A stretch of DNA of 21,223 bases from JAJYSO01 sp964586655 (GCA_964586655.1 CAZPGY010000028.1:1-21223), one strand, 5' to 3'; positions 1 through 6,899 are shown, numbered from the stretch's first letter. The notes: a model not told the origin generated them from the sequence alone. Program-made: numbers and translations.

Positions 1-40
1 TGTTTTTGATGTTTACTATTCAATTTTTAGTCAACCTATT

Positions 41-820
41 TTAGGACGGGACAGATAATTTTTGAAGCGTAACGGGTCGAGCTTTGGGATTAAACTGAAT
101 CTTTTCCTCTTTTAAAGCTTCACTTTTCGGATAATCGACAGCAATGGCTTCAAAGGTATAGGTGCCTGTTTTGTCTTGCGCTTTTAAAATCAATCCGGGA
201 AGCCCATTGAGTTTCCAAGGACCAAAAGGAACCGGAATCTCTCGGGTAAACCACACGGTATATTTGCGCCCCCTAAATTTGCCGACCGCTCTCTGGGCTT
301 CATATCCCTTAATGGTTTTGGTATCCTTTTTAATGCGCCATCTAATTTCCGGCACACTTTCCCGCACCCGAAAAACATGATTGAAGTGACTGTATATTAA
401 GGCGTTTTGCGTAGCTAAAATATCCTTATTCAAATCGATTTGAATAATTTTGCGGGCGTGACCATACATGCAAACGGAGATCCTTCTTGACGAAAGAATA
501 GTACTAGTCATATACGTTTCAGGGTATTTGCGTTTTATTTTTTTTCGGACTTTCTTTAAAAGACGTCTATGGTTTTGAGGGTTTATCTTGCGATACATCA
601 CATTTTCAGCAGGTTGATTGGCTCCGATAGAACTTTGGTAATGAACCTGATAATACAACGACTGATTCCTGCTGAATGCCAAGTTGAAAGTATCCCGTAT
701 TTTTAATTTAAAGGATTTAGTCTTTTCATAAGTCACTCGTCCCGTTGGGCTGCTTTGCTGACCAAATGCAAAAGATATCGATAACAATAACCATAAGGAA
801 AGTAGGGAGGTAAGTTTCAT
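41..820 (-). CDS. GLPGLI family secreted protein
   Basis: The 259-residue product begins with a cleavable Sec signal peptide (about residues 1-20, hydrophobic LLSLWLLLSISFAFG ending before QQ), so it is exported to the periplasm or outer membrane. Residues 200-212 read GPWKLNGLPGLIL, the motif that names the GLPGLI family, a large group found almost only in Bacteroidota and of unknown biochemical role. The stretch between about residues 80 and 125 is unusually basic (KKVRKKIKRK). These proteins often sit beside TonB-dependent receptor or carboxypeptidase-regulatory-domain genes; any such partner here would lie off the left edge. The ATG at 820 is well placed for the signal peptide, and a TATCTTTG box lies about 40 bases upstream. 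Family assignment is firm; function is unknown. Confidence 0.9.
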   Translation of the reverse strand: MKLTSLLSLWLLLSISFAFGQQSSPTGRVTYEKTKSFKLKIRDTFNLAFSRNQSLYYQVHYQSSIGANQPAENVMYRKINPQNHRRLLKKVRKKIKRKYPETYMTSTILSSRRISVCMYGHARKIIQIDLNKDILATQNALIYSHFNHVFRVRESVPEIRWRIKKDTKTIKGYEAQRAVGKFRGRKYTVWFTREIPVPFGPWKLNGLPGLILKAQDKTGTYTFEAIAVDYPKSEALKEEKIQFNPKARPVTLQKLSVPS

Positions 821-1193
821 CTGTAACTTTTTTTATAATACTCCTATTCTCGAACACCTTACAAAGATAGCTTTTTTTTATTTGGTCGAAAAAGCCACCT
901 CCGAAACAAACCTACTTCACATACTTTTTAGGGATAGCATCAAAGCTCAATCTTAACGTAGCCACGAATTACACAAATCCACACGAATTGTTTTGTGAAA
1001 ATTCGTGCCATTTGCAGCTTAAAATTTATAAAAACTAAAGTTGATACACTGAAAGTGCATAGTTTCGAACTGTATTTGAGACCAATAAACAAAATTCTTT
1101 ACCTATAAGGGCGTTAAGGCAATGTGTTGTAAATAGGTAGCACAAAAGGATTGATTTTGAGGTAAGGAAAGGATCATAAAGGAAACAATCTTT
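821..1193. other. Gene-free stretch with degenerate CACGAATT repeats
   Basis: No convincing gene is present between the GLPGLI gene start and the abiEii stop. It holds the GLPGLI promoter box and, at 963-1007, three copies of the octamer CACGAATT: direct at 963-970 and 982-989, and inverted (AATTCGTG) at 1000-1007. The last two form a small dyad. This resembles degenerate low-complexity repeats often seen between Bacteroidota genes. The remainder is AT-rich with no structure I can name. Confidence 0.5.
862..869 (-). promoter_or_regulatory. Putative -7 box for the GLPGLI gene
   Basis: The minus strand reads TATCTTTG, an exact match to the Bacteroidota -7 consensus TAnnTTTG, about 40 bases before the GLPGLI start codon. 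No clear TTG is visible at the expected -33 distance, so this is a half-supported promoter. Confidence 0.4.
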
Positions 1194-2045
1194 TTACTTT
1201 ACCTTTAAATACTTCACCAAGTCTAAGAAGTATTTTTTAGACCAAATCTCCAAAATCTTAGTATCCGGTATAAAACGGCTAATATCTGTTTTGGCTCGTT
1301 CTAAGTGAACATCCTCTATCCGTTGCCGAAGAAGTTGTTTAAACTCCGGTTTCGTCATGGTGTCTTTTGACCAATCCCCACTATTCTTTGCACGGATAAG
1401 AAAATGATCAAGATTCAGGGCAACTCCTTTTTGAATATACCATTCCAAATCATACCAATCTCTGCCTTTGACATTGGTTTTCCACTTGCGAAACAACAAG
1501 GCGTGCATTTTACCGGCAAACAGATCTTCAAGCGTAAAGCACTTTACATAAAACGGAGCCGGACGAAGCAGTAATTTTTCTTCGGTGTCAAAACCCAGTG
1601 GTGGATGCATATCGGCTTCCAGCTTAATCTTGATGCCTAAATTTTGATTCAATCCAATTTGAGGAGCGACTTTTTCCAAAGCCAATTCACCCCACAAGGT
1701 TTGCGATTTCAAAAAGGCCGATTCGATTGCAGATTCCTTCGATTTATGTTTTGTCCGTAATGAGATTTCCATACCCTGAGCTTTAAAAGCTTCATCGATA
1801 TCTTTAAAATACCGATCAAAAGTGAAATCTGTATTCTCCTCCAATAAGGAAAAATCCAAATCTTCAGAAAACCGGGGAAGCCCATAAAATATGCGGAGCG
1901 CCGTTCCTCCATAAAACGCGGCTTCTTTGAAAAACCCTCCTCGATACAGTCCGGCCAATGTAATTTGCTGCATGATTTCCCGCAAAGCCTGCTTATAGTC
2001 ATATCGGGTTTTGGGATTAAAAGTTTCTATCCAGTCTTTTATCAT
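1194..2045 (-). CDS. abiEii: AbiEii-type nucleotidyltransferase toxin (type IV TA)
   Basis: This 283-residue protein belongs to the AbiEii/DUF1814 family, the toxin of AbiE abortive-infection systems. It carries the nucleotidyltransferase signature: GGTAL at residues 46-50, followed by FSEDLDF with the DxD metal-binding pair at 62-64, then a KLEADM strand near 141-146, and the downstream block EDLFAGKMHALLFRKWK...KGRDWYDLEWY at 173-203, which holds the conserved Lys and Asp/Tyr residues. All core motifs appear intact, so the enzyme is probably active. Known relatives transfer nucleotides to tRNA or other targets and arrest growth. The start overlaps the stop of the upstream antitoxin gene by four bases (ATGA), the usual arrangement for translational coupling. 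Length fits the family. Confidence 0.88.
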   Translation of the reverse strand: MIKDWIETFNPKTRYDYKQALREIMQQITLAGLYRGGFFKEAAFYGGTALRIFYGLPRFSEDLDFSLLEENTDFTFDRYFKDIDEAFKAQGMEISLRTKHKSKESAIESAFLKSQTLWGELALEKVAPQIGLNQNLGIKIKLEADMHPPLGFDTEEKLLLRPAPFYVKCFTLEDLFAGKMHALLFRKWKTNVKGRDWYDLEWYIQKGVALNLDHFLIRAKNSGDWSKDTMTKPEFKQLLRQRIEDVHLERAKTDISRFIPDTKILEIWSKKYFLDLVKYLKVK

Positions 2046-2677
2046 AAGGAGGTGATTGTTTTAATCAGAAATTTTAATGAATCCTTTTTTGGTGCATCCG
2101 TTAACCAAGACTGAATAACCCTGCTGTCCAGCTCTTTTATCTGCTCTTCTTCTATTCGTAAATCTTGTAATAAATAGGTTTGCGCATCCTTTAAACTTCG
2201 AAATAACACGCCCGGGGTTGTGATTATTTTATCACACAAAGCTTTTTCAGGAGAAGCTATTAAGGCAAACTGGTTTTTACGTAATTCTCGATACTCCACA
2301 CCAAAGGCATAGTAAGGCGTGGGTGTCTTTTTATAGGCAAAATTACCCAATTCATTAGCTAATGTCTTGGCTGGTTTCAAGGTCATCGATATAATGGTAT
2401 AGACGTGTTCCGGAATCAGCCCATGAAAAGACAACGCAGATTCTGCAGATACATAACTGGGGCCATAAAGTGTATTGGCTATTGCAAAAGGTTCCGGATA
2501 AATCTGCTCCGCTCCCGGCCATACATATAAGCCTTTTTTAAGGGAAATCAACTCCCCCTTCTTCAACAAATCGTGTATTTTATCATTCGGGCGTTTGTAA
2601 TCCTTTAAAAGGTTTAAAAGAACCTGATGCGATATGGGATGCGCCTGATAGGGTTTTATGGCTCGTCTTAACTCCAT
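2042..2677 (-). CDS. abiEi: AbiEi-type antitoxin / transcriptional autorepressor
   Basis: The 211-residue product matches the AbiEi antitoxin architecture. An N-terminal winged helix-turn-helix (about residues 15-55, ending in the wing sequence ISLKKGLYVWPG) is followed by the PEPFAIANTLYGPSYVSAESALSFHGLIPE block and a C-terminal antitoxin domain with SPEKALCDKI. In characterised AbiE systems the antitoxin neutralises AbiEii without stable complex formation (type IV) and represses its own promoter cooperatively through inverted repeats. Here a perfect 23-bp dyad lies just upstream at 2703-2725, consistent with autoregulation. It is coupled to abiEii by a 4-base overlap. The ATG at 2677 lies directly after a TACATTTG box, so the transcript may be leaderless. 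Confidence 0.88.
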   Translation of the reverse strand: MELRRAIKPYQAHPISHQVLLNLLKDYKRPNDKIHDLLKKGELISLKKGLYVWPGAEQIYPEPFAIANTLYGPSYVSAESALSFHGLIPEHVYTIISMTLKPAKTLANELGNFAYKKTPTPYYAFGVEYRELRKNQFALIASPEKALCDKIITTPGVLFRSLKDAQTYLLQDLRIEEEQIKELDSRVIQSWLTDAPKKDSLKFLIKTITSL

Positions 2678-2681
2678 AAAG

Positions 2682-2689
2682 CAAATGTA
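2682..2689 (-). promoter_or_regulatory. Putative -7 box of the abiE operon
   Basis: The minus strand reads TACATTTG, matching TAnnTTTG. It ends only four bases before the abiEi ATG, so transcription would begin at or next to the A of the start codon, implying a leaderless mRNA. The expected -33 position falls inside the 2703-2725 dyad; no TTG is visible there. Confidence 0.45.
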
Positions 2690-2702
2690 ACATTTTAAAT
2701 GG

Positions 2703-2725
2703 ATAATCGGAAATAATCCGATTAT
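2703..2725. promoter_or_regulatory. Perfect 23-bp inverted repeat, candidate AbiEi operator
   Basis: ATAATCGGA at 2703-2711 is mirrored exactly by TCCGATTAT at 2717-2725, with a five-base spacer (AATAA). The total length is 23 bp, and the site covers the -33 region of the abiE promoter candidate. AbiEi proteins are known to bind inverted repeats of about this size upstream of their own gene and repress transcription. The assignment to AbiEi is inferred from position and size. Confidence 0.6.
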
Positions 2726-2830
2726 ATATAATTTATTTTACAATTTAAACAACTTCAATATAAGACGGCTATCTGTTTCATTTTTATCTCATGTTTCCAA
2801 TGAAACTAATTGACGGTTTAAAGCAGATTT

Positions 2831-2846
2831 AAGTTTTCGAAAACTT
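2831..2846. repeat. 16-bp perfect palindrome between xre and abiEi
   Basis: AAGTTTTCGAAAACTT is a perfect palindrome, in the 238-base gap between the xre stop and the abiEi start. It could be a second regulator site or part of a weak terminator for the xre gene, but no T-tract follows on the minus strand. A looser GTTTCAT...ATGAAAC pair (2775-2781, 2800-2806) lies between it and the abiE operator. Confidence 0.4.
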
Positions 2847-2915
2847 CAAAAGATACGTTTTCTTTATTTTTGATAGCCACATTTCCTCAAATATATATCT
2901 GGTAGTTTATCACTA

Positions 2916-3200
2916 TTATAAAAGTTCCAGATCCCGCAATTTTTGTCCGTATTCATCATCCGCTCCTAATTTTAAAATATCCTTTTGCAAGCCAAAAGTC
3001 CGTAAAACATTTAAATAAGAGCCCATGGCGACAGAAGCATCGCCTTTTTCAATAGAAAATAGGGTTGTTCGACTTATCCCGGCTCGTTCAGCCACTTGCT
3101 GCATCGTCAATTTACGGCGTTTTCGTGCCAGCTTAAGCTGTTCCCCCATTTGTTCTAAGAGCTGCTGATGTTTGGGTAAAATTGTCGGACTTCTTTTCAT
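2916..3200 (-). CDS. HipB-like Xre-family transcriptional regulator, orphan
   Basis: A 94-residue DNA-binding protein when started at the ATG at 3200 (upstream in-frame ATGs at 3209 and 3230 would add 3 or 10 residues). The helix-turn-helix spans about residues 31-55: LTMQQVAERAGISRTTLFSIEKG, followed by the conserved ASVAMGSYLNVLRTFGL segment. This N-terminal sequence style (TILPKHQQLLEQMGE) and the tail ADDEYGQKLRDLELL are typical of HipB-like antitoxins encoded just before hipA toxin genes. Here the frame stops right after DLELL and no hipA-like sequence follows in the 238 bases before abiEi. I prefer the ATG at 3200 because two TAnnTTTG boxes at 3219-3235 place transcription start near or downstream of 3230. 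It may be a solitary regulator, or the survivor of a decayed hipBA pair. Confidence 0.75.
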   Translation of the reverse strand: MKRSPTILPKHQQLLEQMGEQLKLARKRRKLTMQQVAERAGISRTTLFSIEKGDASVAMGSYLNVLRTFGLQKDILKLGADDEYGQKLRDLELL

Positions 3201-3254
3201 AATGTTCATTATATTATACAAATATAGCAAATATATGTGTTATAATGAACATTT
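3199..3254. promoter_or_regulatory. Paired dyad operators flanking the xre promoter
   Basis: AATGTTCATTATA at 3201-3213 is repeated in perfect inversion (TATAATGAACATT) at 3241-3253. Each arm is itself a dyad: ATAATG-TT-CATTAT at 3199-3212, and ATAATG-AA-CATTTA (one mismatch) at 3242-3254. Between them, on the minus strand, lie two TATATTTG boxes (3219-3226 and 3228-3235), both matching TAnnTTTG. Two operators bracketing a promoter, one overlapping the start codon, is the layout expected for an autorepressing HipB-like protein. Confidence 0.6.
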
Positions 3255-3505
3255 AAAGAAAATACACCTTGGGCGACGTGCACATATGAACCTATAAACA
3301 TAATATCAGCAAAGCAGTTTATCTTCTTACCAAAGCTCCGTCATTACTGGATTTAAATTCCAAAAAGGCCTCTTATCTGATGGTACCGATTATGGCAAAA
3401 TAAATTGCTGAAGGTTATTTTCCGCGACCCATTCAGGGGGCAAAGCCATTATAATTAATACAACCCCTTAATAGTTAACTGAATACACCAGTAACAAAAC
3501 AGCGA
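3201..3505. other. Gene-free stretch between mnmE and xre
   Basis: Apart from the xre promoter and operators at the left end, I find no gene here. A 19-codon minus-strand reading frame at 3390-3449 (ATG to TAA, beginning MALPPEWVAEN) looks faintly protein-like and could be a gene remnant, but it is too short to support. No tRNA or clear terminator was recognised after the mnmE stop. Confidence 0.4.
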
Positions 3506-4915
3506 TTATTTCCCGATGCAAAAATTCGCAAATATATTCCCGAGGATATCGTCAGACGTTACTTGCCCGGTGATTTCCCCGAAATAATAAAGGGCTTGGC
3601 GGATATCGATGGCCAATAAATCACCGGTCAACCCCATGTTCAAACCCTCTTGCACCTGATTGATTTCTTGCTGGGCTTTGATCAGAGAATCATAGTGCCG
3701 AGAGTTGGTGACAATGGTATCACTGTGGTGTAAAGCCCCGGTATTGACATAGTGTTGAAGCTTGTCTTTCAACGCTTCTATTCCGATTTTCTTTTTTGCG
3801 GAAATCAATTGTAAGTCTGTGCCGCTAATGGGATCAAGCGTGGCTTTCAGTGCTTCTTTTTCAGCTGTGGTCAACAAATCAATCTTATTGATCACAATCA
3901 AAAAAGGCTTGTCCGGAAAACGGTTTTTAATCTGATTGATCTCTACAATGATTTGCTTTTTGAGTTGCTCATCCAACGCTTTCGGACTGGGAATCAACAA
4001 CAGGGTGATTTGTGATTTGTTAATTTTCTCATAGGTCTTTTGAATCCCCAAGCCTTCAATTTTATCGGTGGTTTCTCGAATTCCGGCCGTATCGATAAAC
4101 CGAAATCCAATGCCACCAATGGCCATTTCATCTTCAATGGTATCACGCGTGGTGCCGGCAATGTCACTCACAATGGCGCGGTCTTCGTTGAGCAAGGCAT
4201 TGAGCAGGGTCGATTTTCCGGCATTGGGCTCCCCGACAATCGCCACCGGAATGCCTTCTTTAATGACATTGCCCACCGCAAAGGAATCGATCAACCGATT
4301 TAGCGTTTTCTGAATGCGCATCACCAACTCTTGAAACTGATCGCGATTGGCAAACTCAACATCCTCCTCCGAAAAATCGAGCTCGAGTTCGATTAAAGAA
4401 GCAAAATTGAGCAATTCTTCTCGCAGTTTTTTAATTTCTGATGCAAATCCGCCACGCATTTGATTCATGGCCAGCCGATGCGCCGCTTCATTGTCACTGG
4501 CAATCAAATCGGCTACTGCTTCAGCCTGACTCAATCCCATTTTGCCGTTCAAAAAAGCACGCATGGTAAACTCCCCCGGTTTGGCAGCACGACAGCCTTG
4601 ACGCAATAACAAATTAATGATTTCTTGCTGAATAAACGGACTGCCGTGGCAGGAAATCTCAACGGTAGGCTCGCCGGTATAAGAGCGCGTGCCGCGGAAA
4701 ACCGAAACCAAACTCTCGTCAATAATGCGCTTTCCATCCACCACCTCACCCAATTGTAAGGTGTGGGACTTTTGATCGTGCAAACTGATTTTGCTTTTTG
4801 CTTTAAATACCGGTGCCACCAATTCAATGGCTTGGGGGCCGGAAACACGAATGATCGAAATAGCTCCGCTCCCCGGCGGAGTGGCCAAAGCGACAATGGT
4901 TTCGTTTAATATCAA
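3506..4915 (-). CDS. mnmE: tRNA uridine-5-carboxymethylaminomethyl modification GTPase MnmE
   Basis: MnmE (TrmE) acts with MnmG to install the cmnm5 group on the wobble uridine of certain tRNAs in the cytoplasm. At 469 residues it is full length. The folate-binding N domain covers about residues 1-120 (ETIVALATPPGSGAISIIRVSG, GEFTMRAFLNGK). A helical domain follows, with the GTPase inserted in it: G1 GEPNAGKS at 228-235, G2 TTRD at 255-258, G3 DTAG at 275-278, G4 NKID at 343-346, G5 SAK at 372-374. The C-terminal catalytic CIGK is at 466-469. The start that aligns with the family is a TTG at 4915; an ATT lies one codon upstream and a stop six codons upstream, so no ATG start is possible near the family start. 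Confidence 0.97.
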   Translation of the reverse strand: MILNETIVALATPPGSGAISIIRVSGPQAIELVAPVFKAKSKISLHDQKSHTLQLGEVVDGKRIIDESLVSVFRGTRSYTGEPTVEISCHGSPFIQQEIINLLLRQGCRAAKPGEFTMRAFLNGKMGLSQAEAVADLIASDNEAAHRLAMNQMRGGFASEIKKLREELLNFASLIELELDFSEEDVEFANRDQFQELVMRIQKTLNRLIDSFAVGNVIKEGIPVAIVGEPNAGKSTLLNALLNEDRAIVSDIAGTTRDTIEDEMAIGGIGFRFIDTAGIRETTDKIEGLGIQKTYEKINKSQITLLLIPSPKALDEQLKKQIIVEINQIKNRFPDKPFLIVINKIDLLTTAEKEALKATLDPISGTDLQLISAKKKIGIEALKDKLQHYVNTGALHHSDTIVTNSRHYDSLIKAQQEINQVQEGLNMGLTGDLLAIDIRQALYYFGEITGQVTSDDILGNIFANFCIGK

Positions 4916-4998
4916 AATACTCTTTTTAAATCAGGCGAAAGCTCTTCTTTACCCGCACAAATAACCGCTTTAAAAAAACAATCCCCAAAAACAAGAGA

Positions 4999-5006
4999 CA
5001 AAAATA
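4999..5006 (-). promoter_or_regulatory. Putative -7 box for mnmE
   Basis: TATTTTTG on the minus strand matches TAnnTTTG, 84 bases before the TTG start of mnmE. No convincing -33 TTG accompanies it, and the region is A-rich, so chance matches are likely. Confidence 0.25.
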
Positions 5007-5074
5007 ACAACAAATAGGTCAGATTGCATTAATTTTAGTAAATTGCCCCGTAATTTAACATTAAATCAACACTC

Positions 5075-5452
5075 ATGGAAACCGTAAATGAAGGCACACA
5101 AGCCACCCCTGCCCTAAAAGAGGATCGTCAAATGTTGCTGATTATGCACCTCAGTCAATTGCTGAACCTCATCACGGGCTTTGGCGGGTTGGTTGTTCCC
5201 ATCGTCCTTTGGCAGCTCAAAAAAGATGAAATTAGCCACATGGACGAACAGGGAAAAGAAGTGGTCAATTTCCAAATCAGCCTGTTTATCTATTACATCA
5301 TCGCCAGTATTTTAATGATTATTCTCATCGGATTTATATTGCTACCTATCTTGCTGTTGCTCAATATTATTTTTCCGATTATCTATGGGTTGAAAGCAAA
5401 AGACGGAGTGGCTACCATCAAATATCCCATGACCATTCGTTTTATCAAATAA
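5075..5452 (+). CDS. DUF4870 domain-containing inner-membrane protein
   Basis: A 125-residue membrane protein of the DUF4870 family (Tic20-like fold class). The diagnostic features are KEDRQMLLIMHLSQLL near residues 15-30 and the loop WQLKKDEISHMDEQGKEVVNFQIS at 46-69. Three hydrophobic segments are visible at about 20-46, 66-86 and 88-106; the N-terminus is hydrophilic. Family function is unknown, and these small proteins are common as single-gene units in Flavobacteriaceae. It is transcribed divergently from mnmE and closed by a strong hairpin terminator 24 bases after its stop, so it is probably monocistronic. The ATG at 5075 is the only good start. Confidence 0.9.
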   Translation: METVNEGTQATPALKEDRQMLLIMHLSQLLNLITGFGGLVVPIVLWQLKKDEISHMDEQGKEVVNFQISLFIYYIIASILMIILIGFILLPILLLLNIIFPIIYGLKAKDGVATIKYPMTIRFIK

Positions 5453-5475
5453 CAACAATTCCATTTCCCAAAGAC

Positions 5476-5510
5476 AAAAGCCGATGAACCTCTATGGAGC
5501 ATCGGCTTTT
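5476..5510 (+). terminator. Rho-independent terminator of the DUF4870 gene
   Basis: AAAAGCCGATG (5476-5486) pairs perfectly with CATCGGCTTTT (5500-5510) around a 13-base loop, giving an 11-bp stem that ends in a T-run. It lies 24 bases after the stop codon. Confidence 0.85.
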
Positions 5511-5528
5511 GAATTGAATAACATGAAG

Positions 5529-5557
5529 TTTTATAGCCTGAAAATTGATTCCTTTAA
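5529..5557 (-). repeat. Dispersed 29-base repeat, copy 1
   Basis: Read on the minus strand, this copy matches 20981-21009 on the plus strand at 26 of 29 positions; the shared core includes AGGAATC and AGGCTATAAAA. Mismatches fall at repeat positions 4, 12 and 18. Both copies are intergenic and lie 15.4 kb apart in opposite orientation. Confidence 0.7.
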
Positions 5558-5620
5558 TACCAATTTTATTTAACAGGGCAGCGAAGCCAGAATAGTCAGG
5601 ACTGAAGCTGGTCTATATTA

Positions 5621-5790
5621 ATACCAAAATGACAAATTAATTAGTCCAATCTTTCTATGAAAATCCCAAATCTCTGCGTTAATCCCGCACGTGCGGGACG
5701 TCGTAGCTTTGGCTATGACTGTGCTTTTTGCCTTGACCTTTGAAATTTTCATCACGAAATATTAGCACAATCAATAAATCACTTTGGTAT
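5621..5790. mobile_element. MITE/REP-like element with ATACCAAA inverted ends
   Basis: The left end reads ATACCAAAATGACA (5621-5634). The right end (5777-5790), read inverted, is ATACCAAAGTGATT, matching at 11 of the first 12 bases. Between them are two tandem stem-loops: TCCCGCACGTGCGGGA (5683-5698, perfect) and GTCGTAGC-TTTG-GCTATGAC (5700-5719, eight pairs with one G-T). There is no ORF for a transposase, so if mobile it would depend on an enzyme elsewhere. Clear target-site duplications were not found. The mobile interpretation is an inference from inverted ends and hairpins. Confidence 0.45.
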
Positions 5791-5820
5791 AAGAGGGCAT
5801 TACGACATAAAAAGGCTAAT

Positions 5821-6366
5821 TCAATGGTTTTTCTGTTTGAAAATAGAGGGCAATTGATCAAAATCTGCATTGATATCACCCTTCACAAAAGACTTCATAA
5901 GGTTGGCCAAGGTCTTGGGTTTCATATCGTCTCCCAACAAACGCGCAATGATAAATCCCTTTTCATCATCACCGGCCATCACCACCATTTCGTCTATCGA
6001 CTGCCCCTCGCCAAGGTAGCGCAGTTCAACCAACTTGTCGGAATACTTGACTTTAAACAGCAACTTGTATGCTCCGGAGTGCAGGATAGACAGCACTTCT
6101 TCCTGCTCCATTTCAAATTGTTTTTTATTCTTGCCGTTTAAAGGAAGTGCCAAGATATTAACCCGGTGAATAGCAGATAATGCAGCTTTCGAATCTTTAG
6201 GCAGGTCGTCTATATTATTGATAAACATGTTGGTTGACACATCAATAACCACAAAATTTGAATCGTTTTGGTGCTTGACATAATACTGCTGCAAGCTGGG
6301 CTCGGTACTGCATCCCCATAGCATCAGCAACGCAAAAGCGACAAATATCTTTGAAATTATACGCAT
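5821..6366 (-). CDS. DUF4252 domain-containing lipoprotein
   Basis: The 181-residue product starts with a lipoprotein signal (MRIISKIFVAFALLMLWGC; lipidated Cys at 19), so it is probably anchored on the periplasmic face of a membrane. The remainder fits the DUF4252 family: a VIDVSTNMF strand near residue 40, helical segments, and a central ELRYLGEGQSIDEMVVMAGDD region that recalls the VSxxGxI-type core of the family. It is the last gene of a four-gene operon starting with a sigma factor; the preceding stop is only eight bases away. The family is of unknown function and occurs in Bacteroidota beside ECF sigma genes. It shares little identity with its DUF4252 neighbour, so an old duplication or two lineages are both possible. 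Confidence 0.75.
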   Translation of the reverse strand: MRIISKIFVAFALLMLWGCSTEPSLQQYYVKHQNDSNFVVIDVSTNMFINNIDDLPKDSKAALSAIHRVNILALPLNGKNKKQFEMEQEEVLSILHSGAYKLLFKVKYSDKLVELRYLGEGQSIDEMVVMAGDDEKGFIIARLLGDDMKPKTLANLMKSFVKGDINADFDQLPSIFKQKNH

Positions 6367-6374
6367 CGGTTTCT

Positions 6375-6899
6375 CTATTTTGTATTGACATTTTTAAGCT
6401 CATCAGCACCGGGAAAATCAAAAACCGACGATATTTTAGCAAGCTTATTCAAATCTATATCTCCTTTTATGGAAAGCAGAACAAATTGAGGATCTCCCGC
6501 TTCATGTCCTTCCAAAAACATCAATAGCCGACTCACTTTCCCCTTGCTACTGCCGGGTTTGGAGTAAAAGACAATCCGGTTGTCGTCTTTTTTTACTTTC
6601 ATCAACTTTTCCAGGTCTGCCGTGTGGACAAAGTTTTGCACATCGGTCTGCATATTCGCTCCTATCGAATGATTGGCGGTAGAAAAAATTCTGATTTCTT
6701 TTAAGCTGTTGACCAAATCAATCATCTCTTGAACTTTCGGATCTTTATCCTGAATATCTACATCAGACAAGAGTTCAAACATATGATGGGTGATCACCAC
6801 CTCATTTACATCTTTACGGTTCTCATATTTGTCAAAATGCTGAGCCTGCGCCAAAAAAGGGACACAGCTCATCACCATTGCTATTAATAAAGTTCTCAT
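6375..6899 (-). CDS. DUF4252 domain-containing secreted protein
   Basis: A 174-residue exported protein with a Sec signal peptide at about 1-19 (LLIAMVMSCVPFLAQAQ). The mature part shows the DUF4252 pattern: FDKYENRKDVNEVVITHHMFELL, a central KEIRIFSTAN strand, KDDNRIVFYSK, and the C-terminal LLSIKGDIDLNKLAKIS motif, which is a family hallmark. The function is unknown. Its start overlaps the anti-sigma-like gene stop by four bases (ATGA) and its stop is eight bases before the next DUF4252 gene, so all four genes are surely one transcript and likely one process. A soluble periplasmic location beside a membrane anti-sigma suggests a sensory or effector role, which is inference. Confidence 0.85.
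   Translation of the reverse strand: MRTLLIAMVMSCVPFLAQAQHFDKYENRKDVNEVVITHHMFELLSDVDIQDKDPKVQEMIDLVNSLKEIRIFSTANHSIGANMQTDVQNFVHTADLEKLMKVKKDDNRIVFYSKPGSSKGKVSRLLMFLEGHEAGDPQFVLLSIKGDIDLNKLAKISSVFDFPGADELKNVNTK

Larger units (their letters stand above)
5511..5820. other. Repeat-rich intergenic region without genes
   Basis: No credible gene lies between the DUF4870 terminator and the DUF4252 operon end. The stretch contains a 29-base repeat shared with 20981-21009 (here at 5529-5557), three ATACCAA-type ends (5557, 5621, and inverted ending at 5790), a perfect 16-bp GC-rich palindrome at 5683-5698 and an 8-bp hairpin at 5700-5719. A 66-codon open frame on the minus strand (5679-5879) runs across these repeats and has no protein-like features. 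Confidence 0.6.

Noticed and set aside
3390..3449. 19-codon minus-strand frame that looks faintly protein-like
   Set aside because: Too short, no family resemblance, and stop codons interrupt its continuation; may be a remnant but cannot be supported.
5740..6141. 133-codon plus-strand frame over the DUF4252 lipoprotein gene
   Set aside because: Antisense to a gene with a good lipobox and operon position; composition is not protein-like and its start lies in the repeat region.
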